Under the pieces are notes generated by a model. It ran no database searches. It was not told the DNA's origin and saw nothing but the letters and a program-made list of their open reading frames with translations. A DNA stretch of 53,927 nucleotides from UMGS172 sp964424555. GTDB taxonomy: Bacteria; Bacillota; Clostridia; Oscillospirales; Acutalibacteraceae. Location of the stretch: assembly GCA_964424555.1 (NCBI GenBank), contig CAYRIX010000010.1, forward strand, positions 1-53,927. Reading direction: 5' to 3'. Both the position numbers and the translations under genes were made by a program. Positions 25,996-34,436 of the stretch are shown here, one piece after another (position 1 is the first letter of the stretch; each line of letters begins with the position of its first letter).

Positions 25996-27825
25996 ATGCC
26001 AAAAGCAGAAAATATTCGAAACGTTGCCATAATCGCTCACGTCGATCACGGTAAAACGACTTTGGTCGACCAGCTATTGAAGCAGAGCGGCACATTTCGT
26101 CAGAACGAACAAGTAGCCGAACGTGTCATGGACTCGGGTGATCTTGAAAGAGAAAGAGGAATAACAATTCTTTCAAAAAACACGAGTGTTATGTACGGCG
26201 ACATCAAGATTAATATCGTTGATACCCCCGGGCATGCCGATTTCGGCGGTGAGGTTGAACGAATTCTGATGATGGTTGATGGAGTTGTGCTGCTTGTCGA
26301 TGCGTTTGAAGGCTGTATGCCTCAGACAAGATTCGTTCTCAAAAAAGCGCTTGGCTTAGGCAAAAAGGCAATCGTTGTCGTTAATAAGATCGACCGTCCG
26401 ATGGCAAGACCTAAAGAGGTCGTTGATGAGGTTCTTGACCTGTTTATTGAGCTTGGTGCCGATGATGAGCAGATAGAATTTCCCGTTGTTTACGCCTCGG
26501 GACGTGACGGCTATGCTTCGCTTGACCCCGATAATATGGGCACCGACCTTAAGCCGTTGTACGATGCAATCGTTAATGAGATCGACCCACCCGAGGGAGA
26601 TATCGATGGTCCTACACAGGTTCTTTTTTCCAATATCGATTACGACGATTATATAGGTCGTATCGGTGTCGGACGAGTTGAAAGAGGAAGCCTTAAGGTT
26701 GGACAGAGCGTTGCTCTTTGCCATGAGGACGGAACTCATAAAAATGTTAAGATAACAAAGCTATTCCTTTTTGAGGGACTTCGCAGAGTTGATGTAGAGG
26801 AAGCACCTTTCGGTGAGCTTGTGTCGGTAGCAGGTATTGCCGATCTTAACATAGGTGAGACCGTGTGTGACCCTGAGCATATCGAACCGTTGCCGTTTAT
26901 CAAGATCGATGAGCCCACGCTTTCGATGAATTTTATGGTCAACAATTCGCCGTTTGCAGGTAAAGAGGGCAAGTTTGTTACTTCCCGTAACCTCAGAGAC
27001 CGTTTGTTTAAAGAGGTTGAGACCAATGTCAGTATGCGTGTCGAGGAGACCGATTCGGCCGATACCTTCAAGGTTTCGGGCCGTGGTGAGCTGCATTTGT
27101 CTATTCTTATCGAGACCATGCGCCGTCAAGGTTACGAGTTTCAGGTCTCACCGCCCGAGGTTATCTACAAAACCGATGCTAACGGCAAAAGATTAGAGCC
27201 TATCGAGCTTCTGATGATTGAGGTTCCCGAGGAATATGTTGGCTCTGTAATGGAGCGTCTTGGCACTCGTCATGCCGAGCTGCAAAATATGGGCACAAGA
27301 GAAACAGGACTTACCCATTTGGAATTCCTGATTCCCGCACGTGGACTTATCGGTTACCGTTCGCAGTTTATGACCGATACTAACGGTAATGGCATAATGA
27401 ACCATATTTTCCATGGATATGAGGAATATAAGGGTGATATCGAAAACCGTCTTACAGGCTCACTCATTGTTCACGAATCGGGTGAGACAACGGGATACGG
27501 ATTGTTTAATACCCAGTCACGTGGAAGACTGTTTATAGGACCGGGTGTTCCTGTTTATGAGGGTATGATAATTGGTGAGAATCCCAAGAACGAAGATATT
27601 GTTTGTAACGTATGTAAAAAGAAAGCGGCAACCAATATGCGTGCGGCAGGCTCGGATGATGCATTGAAGCTTACTCCGCCAACGGTGTTAAGCCTTGAGC
27701 AATCACTTGAATTTATCAAATCAGATGAGCTTGTTGAGATAACACCTGAGTCAATCCGCTTGAGAAAGCGTATTCTTGATAAAGAGACCCGAATGAAATA
27801 TGAAAGCAGACTGAGAAAGCAGTAA
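25996..27825 (+). CDS. typA: Ribosome-binding GTPase TypA/BipA
   Basis: 609 aa, the standard length. G1 AHVDHGKT, switch I RERGITI, G3 DTPGHADFGGEVERIL, G4 NKIDRP, followed by EF-G-like domains II, III and V and the BipA-specific C-terminal domain (IGYRSQFMTDTNGNGIMNHIFHGYEEY split across its conserved core). It is a translational GTPase involved in 50S assembly and stress adaptation. The last base of its stop region overlaps the ATG of the next gene. Confidence 0.97.
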   Translation: MPKAENIRNVAIIAHVDHGKTTLVDQLLKQSGTFRQNEQVAERVMDSGDLERERGITILSKNTSVMYGDIKINIVDTPGHADFGGEVERILMMVDGVVLLVDAFEGCMPQTRFVLKKALGLGKKAIVVVNKIDRPMARPKEVVDEVLDLFIELGADDEQIEFPVVYASGRDGYASLDPDNMGTDLKPLYDAIVNEIDPPEGDIDGPTQVLFSNIDYDDYIGRIGVGRVERGSLKVGQSVALCHEDGTHKNVKITKLFLFEGLRRVDVEEAPFGELVSVAGIADLNIGETVCDPEHIEPLPFIKIDEPTLSMNFMVNNSPFAGKEGKFVTSRNLRDRLFKEVETNVSMRVEETDSADTFKVSGRGELHLSILIETMRRQGYEFQVSPPEVIYKTDANGKRLEPIELLMIEVPEEYVGSVMERLGTRHAELQNMGTRETGLTHLEFLIPARGLIGYRSQFMTDTNGNGIMNHIFHGYEEYKGDIENRLTGSLIVHESGETTGYGLFNTQSRGRLFIGPGVPVYEGMIIGENPKNEDIVCNVCKKKAATNMRAAGSDDALKLTPPTVLSLEQSLEFIKSDELVEITPESIRLRKRILDKETRMKYESRLRKQ

Positions 27826-28730
27826 TGGAATATATTATTCTTGATAATGAGTGGCACACGCCATACTGTAAGATCAACGGAAAATGTATTAATGAACTGA
27901 TAGAGATCGGCGCTGTCAAATTAGACGAAAATTTGAACGAGATCTCTCGCTTCAGTGTGCTTATAAAGTCGACCTTTACCAAGAAATTGAACACCCGTTT
28001 TCAAAGACTGACCAATATCACCACCGAGGAAATGTTAGCCAAGGGTATGACCTTTGATCAAGCGGTCGATCTCTATGCTGAATGGGCAGGTAAGGATGCC
28101 GTTACAATGACGTGGAGCAATTCTGACCTTTATGTTCTGCTCGAAAACTTCAGATTAAGAAGAAGAATTAACACGGTACCCATAATTGGTAAGTATCTTG
28201 ATCTGCAGAAATATGTGCAAAATGAAATGATAAAGCGTGGCAGTGCTATTACATCTCAGGTCTCGGTCGGTAACATGGCTATTATGCTGGGCATTCCTAT
28301 CGACGGGATCGGCCTTCATCGAGCTCTTGATGACAGCCTGCTTTGTGCTGAAATGCTCCGTAAGGTTTTTAACAAGGAACGCTTGCTGTCATACATAATC
28401 GATACATCGGTGCCCGATTATTATGCGAGACTTACCTTTAAGGCATACATAATCCGTGACCTTAACAGTCCGCTTGTAAATAAAAAGAAGATGGAATTTA
28501 AGTGTGAAAAATGCGGAAAAGACGCCAAACGTATGACCTCTTGGAGCTTTAAAGGGCATTATTTCAAGGCTGAATTTTCTTGTTCCTGCGGTAACAGGTT
28601 TATCGGTAGAGTTGCTTTTAAGAAGTATTATGACAAGGTTGTTGTAAAACATAATACTGCGCCTATTCCTGCAACGCCTAAAAAGGTTGAAAGAGCCGAG
28701 AATACGTCTCAGGAATTGCAAGAAGAATAA
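27825..28730 (+). CDS. DEDDh 3'-5' exonuclease with C-terminal zinc ribbon
   Basis: 301 aa. An N-terminal RNase T/DnaQ-like exonuclease fold: first acidic pair in IILDNEW (D7, E9), second in TWSNSDLYVL, and the DEDDh His/Asp in HRALDDSLLCAEML. Residues about 225-265 hold a zinc ribbon, CEKCGKDAKRM ... CSCGNRF, an uncommon addition. The substrate may be RNA or DNA (KapD-like); no partner is shown. Coupled to typA by a 1-nt overlap and followed by a strong terminator hairpin. Confidence 0.88.
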   Translation: MEYIILDNEWHTPYCKINGKCINELIEIGAVKLDENLNEISRFSVLIKSTFTKKLNTRFQRLTNITTEEMLAKGMTFDQAVDLYAEWAGKDAVTMTWSNSDLYVLLENFRLRRRINTVPIIGKYLDLQKYVQNEMIKRGSAITSQVSVGNMAIMLGIPIDGIGLHRALDDSLLCAEMLRKVFNKERLLSYIIDTSVPDYYARLTFKAYIIRDLNSPLVNKKKMEFKCEKCGKDAKRMTSWSFKGHYFKAEFSCSCGNRFIGRVAFKKYYDKVVVKHNTAPIPATPKKVERAENTSQELQEE

Positions 28731-28732
28731 AT

Positions 28733-28775
28733 AATCACCCGTACTTTTACATAAAATGTACGGGTGATTTTTTAT
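28733..28775 (+). terminator. Terminator hairpin whose 3' arm carries the next gene's ribosome binding site
   Basis: A 12-bp stem (28733-28744 with 28758-28769) is followed by six T. The 3' arm contains GGGTGAT, complementary to the 16S rRNA 3' end, positioned 6 nt before the ATG at 28774, so the hairpin may both terminate and mask initiation. Confidence 0.85.
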
Positions 28776-30132
28776 GGGTGTTTTATCATTTTTTTGCGCA
28801 GCATTGTTACTTACTAACGGTGTTTATCTCACGTTGAAATCTCGATTCTTTCAGTTTTCAAGGCTTGGTTTAGTGTTTAGTATCACTTTCAAAAGACTTA
28901 TTAAAAGCCGAGATTTAAACGGCTTTAAAGCAATGTCTATAGCTTTGGGGAGTACTATAGGAATCGGGAATATTATTGGTGTAGCCGCCGCAATTATAGT
29001 CGGTGGTGCAGGAGCAATATTCTGGATGCTGGTCACGGGCTTTGCGGGAATGATCATAAAGTTTGCTGAGGTCTATATTTGTGTTGAGGAGGCTAATGAC
29101 TCGCATCGTAATAACGGCGGACCAATGTATGTTATCAGAAATAGGGCGGCAGGGATATTAAAAAAATTTGGTAGTATATTTGCCGCTGTGACGGTTTTGG
29201 CATCCTTTTTTGCAGGTAATCTCATGCAATCAAAATCGATATATCGGTTTGCAGAGATAGGATTTGGTATCGGGGCGCAACCTATAACCTTGCTGATACT
29301 GCCATTGTTACTAATAATACTTATCGGCAAGGACAGACTTTATCAAAACTTCTCGGCGGTTTTTGTGCCGTTGATGTCGCTGTTTTACATAGCGGCGGTA
29401 TTAATCATCATTGTTTCAAACATAGAAAATGTTCCGAGTGCTTTATTATCGGTCGTTACATCGGCTGTGGGTATTAAGCAAGCAATCGGCGGCTTCAGCG
29501 GTGCGATACTGTCAAAAGCAATAAGAACAGGTGTAATGAAAGGGCTTTTTACTCATGAGGCAGGTATGGGAAGCTCACCGATTGCTCATTCGGGTGCTGA
29601 AAATGCCGATCCGTTTTGTCAGGGCTGTTGGGGAATTGTGGAGGTCTTCATTGACACGGTAGTGGTATGTATGCTGACTGCCGTTGCTGTGCTGTCGTCA
29701 CCAATTTACATAAACGGCAACCTAAACGACCCGTTTTTGCTGATATGCGAGATTTTTAAAAGCGTTTTCGGTGGTTTGGGAATTAAGGCATTGAGTCTGT
29801 CTGCCTGCTGTTTTGCTTTTGCCTCTATAGTCGGTTGGTCTTACTACGGAGTTAAGTCACTTGAGTTTTTTACAGCATCCGGCACGTACAAAAAGATATA
29901 CATAGTGATATTTTTGGTTTGTGTTCCAATGTCCTGCGTTATAAGCGACAGCTTAGCGTGGCTGCTGACCGACCTGTTCAATTCTTTGATGCTGATTCCT
30001 AACTCTGTGATGCTGTTGTGTTTGGGCGGCAAAGCAGTGACACCGCTTTCAAAGTTTAAGAAAGTGCTTGAATTCAAGGTGAAAAAAACGTATAATAGTC
30101 CACAAAGAAGGTGGAAAAATGGTGTGTCGTGA
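28774..30132 (+). CDS. Sodium:alanine/glycine symporter (AGCS family)
   Basis: 452 aa, about eleven membrane segments. LGSTIGIGNIIGVAAAI and GGPMYVIRN near the N-terminus and GLFTHEAGMGSSPIAHSGA in the middle are AGCS signatures. It would import small neutral amino acids with Na+. The start sits right after the preceding terminator and has its ribosome binding site inside that hairpin. The 3' end overlaps the radical SAM gene by 14 nt, so these two are co-transcribed. Confidence 0.92.
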   Translation: MGVLSFFCAALLLTNGVYLTLKSRFFQFSRLGLVFSITFKRLIKSRDLNGFKAMSIALGSTIGIGNIIGVAAAIIVGGAGAIFWMLVTGFAGMIIKFAEVYICVEEANDSHRNNGGPMYVIRNRAAGILKKFGSIFAAVTVLASFFAGNLMQSKSIYRFAEIGFGIGAQPITLLILPLLLIILIGKDRLYQNFSAVFVPLMSLFYIAAVLIIIVSNIENVPSALLSVVTSAVGIKQAIGGFSGAILSKAIRTGVMKGLFTHEAGMGSSPIAHSGAENADPFCQGCWGIVEVFIDTVVVCMLTAVAVLSSPIYINGNLNDPFLLICEIFKSVFGGLGIKALSLSACCFAFASIVGWSYYGVKSLEFFTASGTYKKIYIVIFLVCVPMSCVISDSLAWLLTDLFNSLMLIPNSVMLLCLGGKAVTPLSKFKKVLEFKVKKTYNSPQRRWKNGVS

Positions 30133-30994
30133 GTGCCCGAGAAGCTGTGGTGCAGAGAGAAATGGAATGATAGGGTATGGAGTGTGTAAAATGCCACTTC
30201 TCCCAAAGGTGGCACGGGCAGGACTGCATTTTTGGGAGGAGCCGTGTATCAGCGGCAAAAACGGCTCGGGAACAGTGTTTTTCAGCGGATGTTCACTGTG
30301 CTGTGTCTTTTGTCAGAATAATGAAATATCACATAAAAATTTCGGTAAAGTAATTTCGGTCGAGCGACTTGCCGAAATTTTCAGTGAGTTGGAAAGCCTT
30401 GGTGCGCATAATATAAATCTTGTAAACCCGACTCATTATGTTCACGCTGTTGAAAAGGCTCTTAAGCTATACACACCCAATATACCTATTGTGTATAATT
30501 CAGGCGGATACGATACCGTCGAAACAATTAGCAAGGCATCTGAATTTACCGACATCTTTCTTATGGATATGAAATACCGCTCGTCGGAAAGAGCGCTCAA
30601 ATATTCTAAGGCTAAGGATTATCCTGAGGTTTCCGAAAAGGCTATTCTCAGTTGCGCCGAGGCTGTAAAACAAAACGTCTTTGACAGTGATGGTATTATG
30701 AAAAAGGGCTTGATAATCCGTCATTTGATTCTGCCTCAGGGTACAAATGATGCTATCGACGTTATAGATTGGGTCGCTCATAATGTTCCGTGGGCAGTAT
30801 TCAGCTTGATGAGTCAGTACACACCGTACGGTGACCTTGAAAATTATAAGGAACTGAACCGAAAACTGACCAAAAGGGAATACAACAAGGTTCTTGATTA
30901 CGCCGCTGACTGCGGTATTGAAAGTATTTATACCCAAGACTTGAATAGTGGAAGCGAAAAGTATATTCCACCGTTTGATCTTAGCGGTGTATAG
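30119..30994 (+). CDS. PflX-like radical SAM protein
   Basis: 291 aa. The radical SAM cluster motif is C58-x3-C62-x2-C65 (FFSGCSLCCVFCQN). Four more cysteines lie upstream (C3, C6, C10, C23), as in the COG1313/PflX group that resembles pyruvate-formate-lyase activases. The barrel continues with VNPTHYVHAV, YNSGGYDT and FLMDMKYRS. Substrate unknown; no glycyl-radical enzyme is nearby. The start has GAAGGTGG upstream and overlaps the symporter gene. Confidence 0.9.
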   Translation: MVCRECPRSCGAERNGMIGYGVCKMPLLPKVARAGLHFWEEPCISGKNGSGTVFFSGCSLCCVFCQNNEISHKNFGKVISVERLAEIFSELESLGAHNINLVNPTHYVHAVEKALKLYTPNIPIVYNSGGYDTVETISKASEFTDIFLMDMKYRSSERALKYSKAKDYPEVSEKAILSCAEAVKQNVFDSDGIMKKGLIIRHLILPQGTNDAIDVIDWVAHNVPWAVFSLMSQYTPYGDLENYKELNRKLTKREYNKVLDYAADCGIESIYTQDLNSGSEKYIPPFDLSGV

Positions 30995-31013
30995 ATTACA
31001 GATTATAAAATAT

Positions 31014-31053
31014 AACACCTTATTCCGTTATAATGCTACGGAGTAAGGTGTTT
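31014..31053. terminator. Bidirectional terminator
   Basis: A 15-bp stem with one G-T pair (31014-31028 with 31038-31052) lies between the convergent radical SAM and XRE genes. Confidence 0.85.
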
Positions 31054-31060
31054 AATTATT

Positions 31061-31318
31061 TTAGTGATTGTTTTCAAACTCAAATAAATCCTCTATCTTC
31101 ACGTTTAGGATCTTAGCTATAGTATATATCTCCTTATCGGTTACGGCACGTACCTGTCCTTCAAGCTTTGAATAGCTTGTCGGGTTAATATCACAACCGT
31201 TGGTCTGCATTTTTGAAATAAAATCCTTTTGCTTTATACCTTTAAGCTTTCTTAACCGTTCGATATTTCTTCCGATCATGTTACTGTTGCCGTATTCTGC
31301 TTTTCTAATTTTCATCAT
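31061..31318 (-). CDS. XRE-family helix-turn-helix repressor
   Basis: 85 aa from ATG 31318 (AGGAT six nt upstream); a GTG at 31324 is the alternative. Cro/C1-type HTH: IGRNIERLRKLKGIKQKDFISKM then NPTSYSKLEGQVRAVTDKEIYTIAKILNV, ending LEDLFEF-like. It is a DNA-binding domain with no extra module. It is divergent from the zinc-ribbon protein gene, and two near-identical palindromes in the shared region, one filling the spacer of the opposite promoter, are its likely operators. Confidence 0.9.
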   Translation of the reverse strand: MMKIRKAEYGNSNMIGRNIERLRKLKGIKQKDFISKMQTNGCDINPTSYSKLEGQVRAVTDKEIYTIAKILNVKIEDLFEFENNH

Positions 31319-31367
31319 CAGCACATCCTAATATAATTCTTCAATAAAATTATATTAAGTAAAACAC

Positions 31368-31396
31368 TTGACAAAATTCCGAAACGGAATTATAAT
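31368..31396 (+). promoter_or_regulatory. Consensus promoter of the zinc-ribbon protein gene
   Basis: Perfect TTGACA (31368-31373), 17-nt spacer, perfect TATAAT (31391-31396). The spacer is almost entirely an operator-like palindrome. Confidence 0.85.
31373..31395. promoter_or_regulatory. Operator 1 (palindrome in promoter spacer)
   Basis: AATTCCGAAACGGAATT is a 6-bp perfect inverted repeat with a 5-nt centre, within a 23-nt unit. It lies between the -35 and -10 boxes, so bound repressor would exclude RNA polymerase. Confidence 0.75.
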
Positions 31397-31400
31397 TAAT

Positions 31401-31423
31401 AAAATTCCAAAACAGAATTATAA
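31401..31423. promoter_or_regulatory. Operator 2 (palindrome at transcription start)
   Basis: A second copy of the 23-nt unit with two substitutions (AATTCCAAAACAGAATT core), 28 nt downstream of operator 1, covering the predicted +1 region. Confidence 0.72.
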
Positions 31424-31440
31424 ATTCAAGGAGGATGTAT

Positions 31441-31923
31441 ATGTATTGTCAAGAATGCGGAGCTAAATTAGAAGAAGGGGCGAAGTTCTGTAAAGAATGC
31501 TATGCAGGGGTCGAGAACTCGAAAACTGATATCCAAGATACTCAAAATGAACAAAATCCGAATAATAACGAAAAAAGCAAGATAAGTGTTAACACTATAA
31601 TTTCTTATGTCGTATGTGCAGTCGTGTTAATTGCAACCTTTGTCGTTCGACAAGAATTCTTACGAGCAGACTATAGTTTTGTTAATGGGAATTATTATGC
31701 TTATTTATCGACTGAGGTTAAAGGTGTTCTGTGTATAGTGCTTGCTATTGTCTTTTTTGTAAATATATTAGTTGCAGCGGCTGGTAAAGAAAGTAGAAAA
31801 AATGTTAAATTAACTACATTTATAGTTAATATTTTGGTTTTAGCACTTTGTATATTCTTGGTGTATTATAAAAAAGAAATAACACGTTGGGAATATTTAA
31901 ATGAATATATAAACTTTGATTGA
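31441..31923 (+). CDS. Zinc-ribbon membrane protein under XRE control
   Basis: 160 aa from ATG 31441, which has AGGAGG 7 nt upstream; the ATG at 31435 is too close. The N-terminus MYCQECGAKLEEGAKFCKEC is a zinc_ribbon_2 domain (two Cys pairs). A short acidic/Asn linker and three membrane helices (about residues 52-72, 92-115 and 122-145) follow. The function is unknown; small proteins of this build are common in Firmicutes. The promoter and two operators suggest it is tightly repressed by the divergent XRE protein. Confidence 0.85.
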   Translation: MYCQECGAKLEEGAKFCKECYAGVENSKTDIQDTQNEQNPNNNEKSKISVNTIISYVVCAVVLIATFVVRQEFLRADYSFVNGNYYAYLSTEVKGVLCIVLAIVFFVNILVAAAGKESRKNVKLTTFIVNILVLALCIFLVYYKKEITRWEYLNEYINFD

Positions 31924-31952
31924 CATATTGCTTCCTTCGTTGCGCATATATT
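31924..31952 (+). promoter_or_regulatory. Sigma-E-like sporulation promoter of spoIVA
   Basis: CATATT (31924-31929), 15-nt spacer, CATATATT (31945-31952), resembling the mother-cell sigma-E consensus (ATATT ... CATACAAT). No sigma-A promoter is seen here. In Bacillus spoIVA is sigma-E controlled. Confidence 0.6.
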
Positions 31953-31984
31953 ATACAGGATATTAACGCAACGGAGGAATTTTT

Positions 31985-33463
31985 ATGACAAGTACAAGTA
32001 TCTACAGTGATATAGCGGCACGCACAGGCGGTGACATATATATCGGTGTTGTCGGTCCTGTGCGCACAGGTAAATCAACATTTATCAAAAAATTCATGGA
32101 TACTTTAGTTATCCCTAACATCGACGGCGAATACCAAAAGGAACGTGCAAATGATGAGCTACCGCAGTCTGCGGGCGGTAGGACAATTATGACCACCGAA
32201 CCTAAATTTGTGCCTGAAAAGGGTGTGAAGATCGACCTTGACCATAATGTTTCGATGAACGTCCGACTTATCGATTGTGTTGGATACATAGTTCCAAGCT
32301 CGTTGGGATATATTGAGGATGATAATCCGAGAATGGTTATGACGCCGTGGTTTGAAGAACCCGTGCCCTTTAATATGGCGGCTGAATACGGCACAAAAAA
32401 GGTAATAACCGAGCATTCTACCATTGGTTTGGTTATAACGACCGACGGAAGCATCAGCGATATTCCTCGTGAGGAATATGCAGAGGCTGAAGAACGTGTT
32501 ATCAATGAATTAAAGGCTATAAATAAGCCGTTTGTTGTTCTTATGAACAGTATGTATCCAAACTCAGAATCAGCAATCAGAGCAGCTGAAGATATTGCTG
32601 AGCGTTATGATGTTGCAGTAAAGCCTATAAACTGTCTTGAGCTTAATGAGCAAGACATTATGGAGATACTGACAGAAATGCTGTATGAGTTTCCCGTCAA
32701 AGAGGTAAAGATAAAACTGCCTATGTGGATTACGGCATTAGATTCCCAGCATTGGCTACAAAAGCAAATGTACTCGTCTATTCTCACGTCTGCCGAAGAG
32801 CTCAGAAAGGTATCCGATATAAATGTTTTCGGTAAAAAGCTGTCAGGCTGTGAAAATGTGACATACTGCGCTGTTGACGAGATCGAGCTAGGTGCGGGAA
32901 GTGCTACGGTAATTGCCGATATTGACCGCAATCTCTTTTATAGTGTTTTAAAAGAATCGACGGGTGTAGACATTAATAATGAACAACAGCTTATGCGTGA
33001 GATCATAGAGTTTTCCAATATAAAAAAGGAATACTACCGGTTTAAAAACGCACTTGATGAGGTCGAGGCGACAGGCTACGGTATCGTAATGCCTGAGATC
33101 GATGAGTTGTCTTTGGAGGAGCCTGAGATAGTTAAGCAGGGCGGTCGCTACGGTGTGAGACTTCGTGCATCGGCTCCGTCAATCCACATGATGAAAGCAA
33201 GCATCACCACCGAGGTCAGCCCGATAGTAGGGTCAGAAAAGCAATCAGAGGATCTGGTGATGTATCTGCTTAATGAATTTGAGGAAGAACCGACCAAGAT
33301 ATGGGATTCAAATATATTCGGGAAGTCGTTACATGAGCTTGTGAACGAGGGACTTCACACAAAGCTTGCCCGAATGCCTATGGATGCGAGAATGCGTCTG
33401 CAGGAGACCTTAGAAAGGGTTATCAATGAGGGCTGTTCTGGTCTCATCTGCATAATACTTTAA
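31985..33463 (+). CDS. spoIVA: Stage IV sporulation protein A
   Basis: 492 aa, the canonical length. Starts STSIYSDIAARTGGDIYIGVV, Walker A GPVRTGKST (residues 24-32), with the threonine-rich sensor segment MTTEPKF; the C-terminal LHTKLARMPMDARMRLQETL and final IIL match the family. SpoIVA is an ATPase that polymerises on the forespore surface as the coat basement layer. GGAGG lies 9 nt upstream. A strong marker that the organism forms endospores. Confidence 0.98.
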   Translation: MTSTSIYSDIAARTGGDIYIGVVGPVRTGKSTFIKKFMDTLVIPNIDGEYQKERANDELPQSAGGRTIMTTEPKFVPEKGVKIDLDHNVSMNVRLIDCVGYIVPSSLGYIEDDNPRMVMTPWFEEPVPFNMAAEYGTKKVITEHSTIGLVITTDGSISDIPREEYAEAEERVINELKAINKPFVVLMNSMYPNSESAIRAAEDIAERYDVAVKPINCLELNEQDIMEILTEMLYEFPVKEVKIKLPMWITALDSQHWLQKQMYSSILTSAEELRKVSDINVFGKKLSGCENVTYCAVDEIELGAGSATVIADIDRNLFYSVLKESTGVDINNEQQLMREIIEFSNIKKEYYRFKNALDEVEATGYGIVMPEIDELSLEEPEIVKQGGRYGVRLRASAPSIHMMKASITTEVSPIVGSEKQSEDLVMYLLNEFEEEPTKIWDSNIFGKSLHELVNEGLHTKLARMPMDARMRLQETLERVINEGCSGLICIIL

Positions 33464-33490
33464 TGTTGAAAAGTTCATAAATATGTGATA

Positions 33491-33524
33491 AAATGTGTCT
33501 GTAATTTGCAGACACATTTTGTTT
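33491..33524 (+). terminator. Terminator after spoIVA
   Basis: An 11-bp stem (33491-33501 with 33509-33519) with loop TAATTTG-like and a T-rich tail. It lies within an in-frame upstream extension of the next ORF, showing that gene starts later. Confidence 0.82.
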
Positions 33525-33535
33525 TGGGTGATGTT

Positions 33536-34249
33536 ATGGAAAACGAGAGAAAAGTATATTTTACTTGTGATACTAAGGTTGATTGGGATACCTATAAGGA
33601 GCTTGACAGCATCAAGTACCGTAAGCTTAATCGCTTGAGCTTTGTTGTTCTTATAGCTTTTGCCGCTTTGACGGGTCTTCTGTTTTGGATGGAGGAATTG
33701 AATTTAACCTTTTGTATATTGTCGTTTTGTTGCTCGTTTATTTTTCTGTACTCATTTGTTATGGTTAGAAAAATTTCGGATAAAATGCAGGGTCAGCAAA
33801 GAATAAGATATGGCAAGGATGTTATTGACTGTCGTATTGAGTTTAGTGATAAGATATATGTGTTTTCCTCATGTGATCAGGACCGAAGCTATGAGTATGC
33901 ACTTGTCGAAAAGGTATATGAGACCCAAAACAGTGTGATAATCGTTATGACCTATGGTGTTACCTTGACGGTTGATAAGCTGTCTGTAAGGTGTCAGGAC
34001 GGTACTGATTTTAAGCAGTTTATTTTTGACAAATGTTACAGCTTAAAAAAGCGTCGTTTTATTAAACTCAAAAACGGTCAAAAGAAGTTGAAATCAATAA
34101 CGGTACTGTCATTTTTGCTGAGCGTTGTTATTCTTATGCTGTTTTTCTTTCAGCAAACGCCCGAAAATTGGCGAGAGCTTGGAAGAAACCCTTTGTACTC
34201 GTCATCTCAGCAGTCAACTTCAGATATAAACTCAGATTTATCCAAATAA
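33536..34249 (+). CDS. YcxB-like membrane protein
   Basis: 237 aa from ATG 33536 with GGGTGAT upstream. Two N-terminal membrane helices (about residues 33-50 and 55-75) precede a YcxB-like/PH-like beta domain (KIYVFSSCDQDRSYEYALVEKVYE to the conserved GTDFKQFIFDKC), then a third membrane helix and a Ser/Thr/Gln-rich tail. YcxB-like domains are of unknown function. It stands alone after the spoIVA terminator. Confidence 0.75.
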   Translation: MENERKVYFTCDTKVDWDTYKELDSIKYRKLNRLSFVVLIAFAALTGLLFWMEELNLTFCILSFCCSFIFLYSFVMVRKISDKMQGQQRIRYGKDVIDCRIEFSDKIYVFSSCDQDRSYEYALVEKVYETQNSVIIVMTYGVTLTVDKLSVRCQDGTDFKQFIFDKCYSLKKRRFIKLKNGQKKLKSITVLSFLLSVVILMLFFFQQTPENWRELGRNPLYSSSQQSTSDINSDLSK

Positions 34250-34355
34250 ACAGTAAAATATATCCGTTACTGTTACAAGCTGACAAACGTTTGCTGTCTT
34301 TGTGACTAAATGGTTAAAATGTTGCATATAAATGTTGAATTAACACGGAATTTAC

Positions 34356-34384
34356 TTGCAAATAATTAATGCTTATGATAGAAT
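34356..34384 (+). promoter_or_regulatory. Promoter of reverse rubrerythrin
   Basis: TTGCAA (34356-34361), 17-nt spacer, TAGAAT (34379-34384), 52 nt upstream of the gene. Confidence 0.6.
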
Positions 34385-34407
34385 GAACACATACCGATGA
34401 GGTAAAA

Positions 34408-34422
34408 TTATAATTAATTTAA
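34408..34422. promoter_or_regulatory. PerR-box-like sequence
   Basis: TTATAATTAATTTAA matches the PerR consensus TTATAATnATTATAA at 12 of the 14 defined positions and lies about 17 nt after the predicted transcript start of a peroxide-defence gene. The AT-rich background weakens it. Confidence 0.4.
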
Positions 34423-34436
34423 GGAGTATATATATT

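Noticed and set aside
33485..33535. Upstream extension of the YcxB-like gene
   Set aside because: It runs through the spoIVA terminator and has no ribosome binding site; the ATG at 33536 does.
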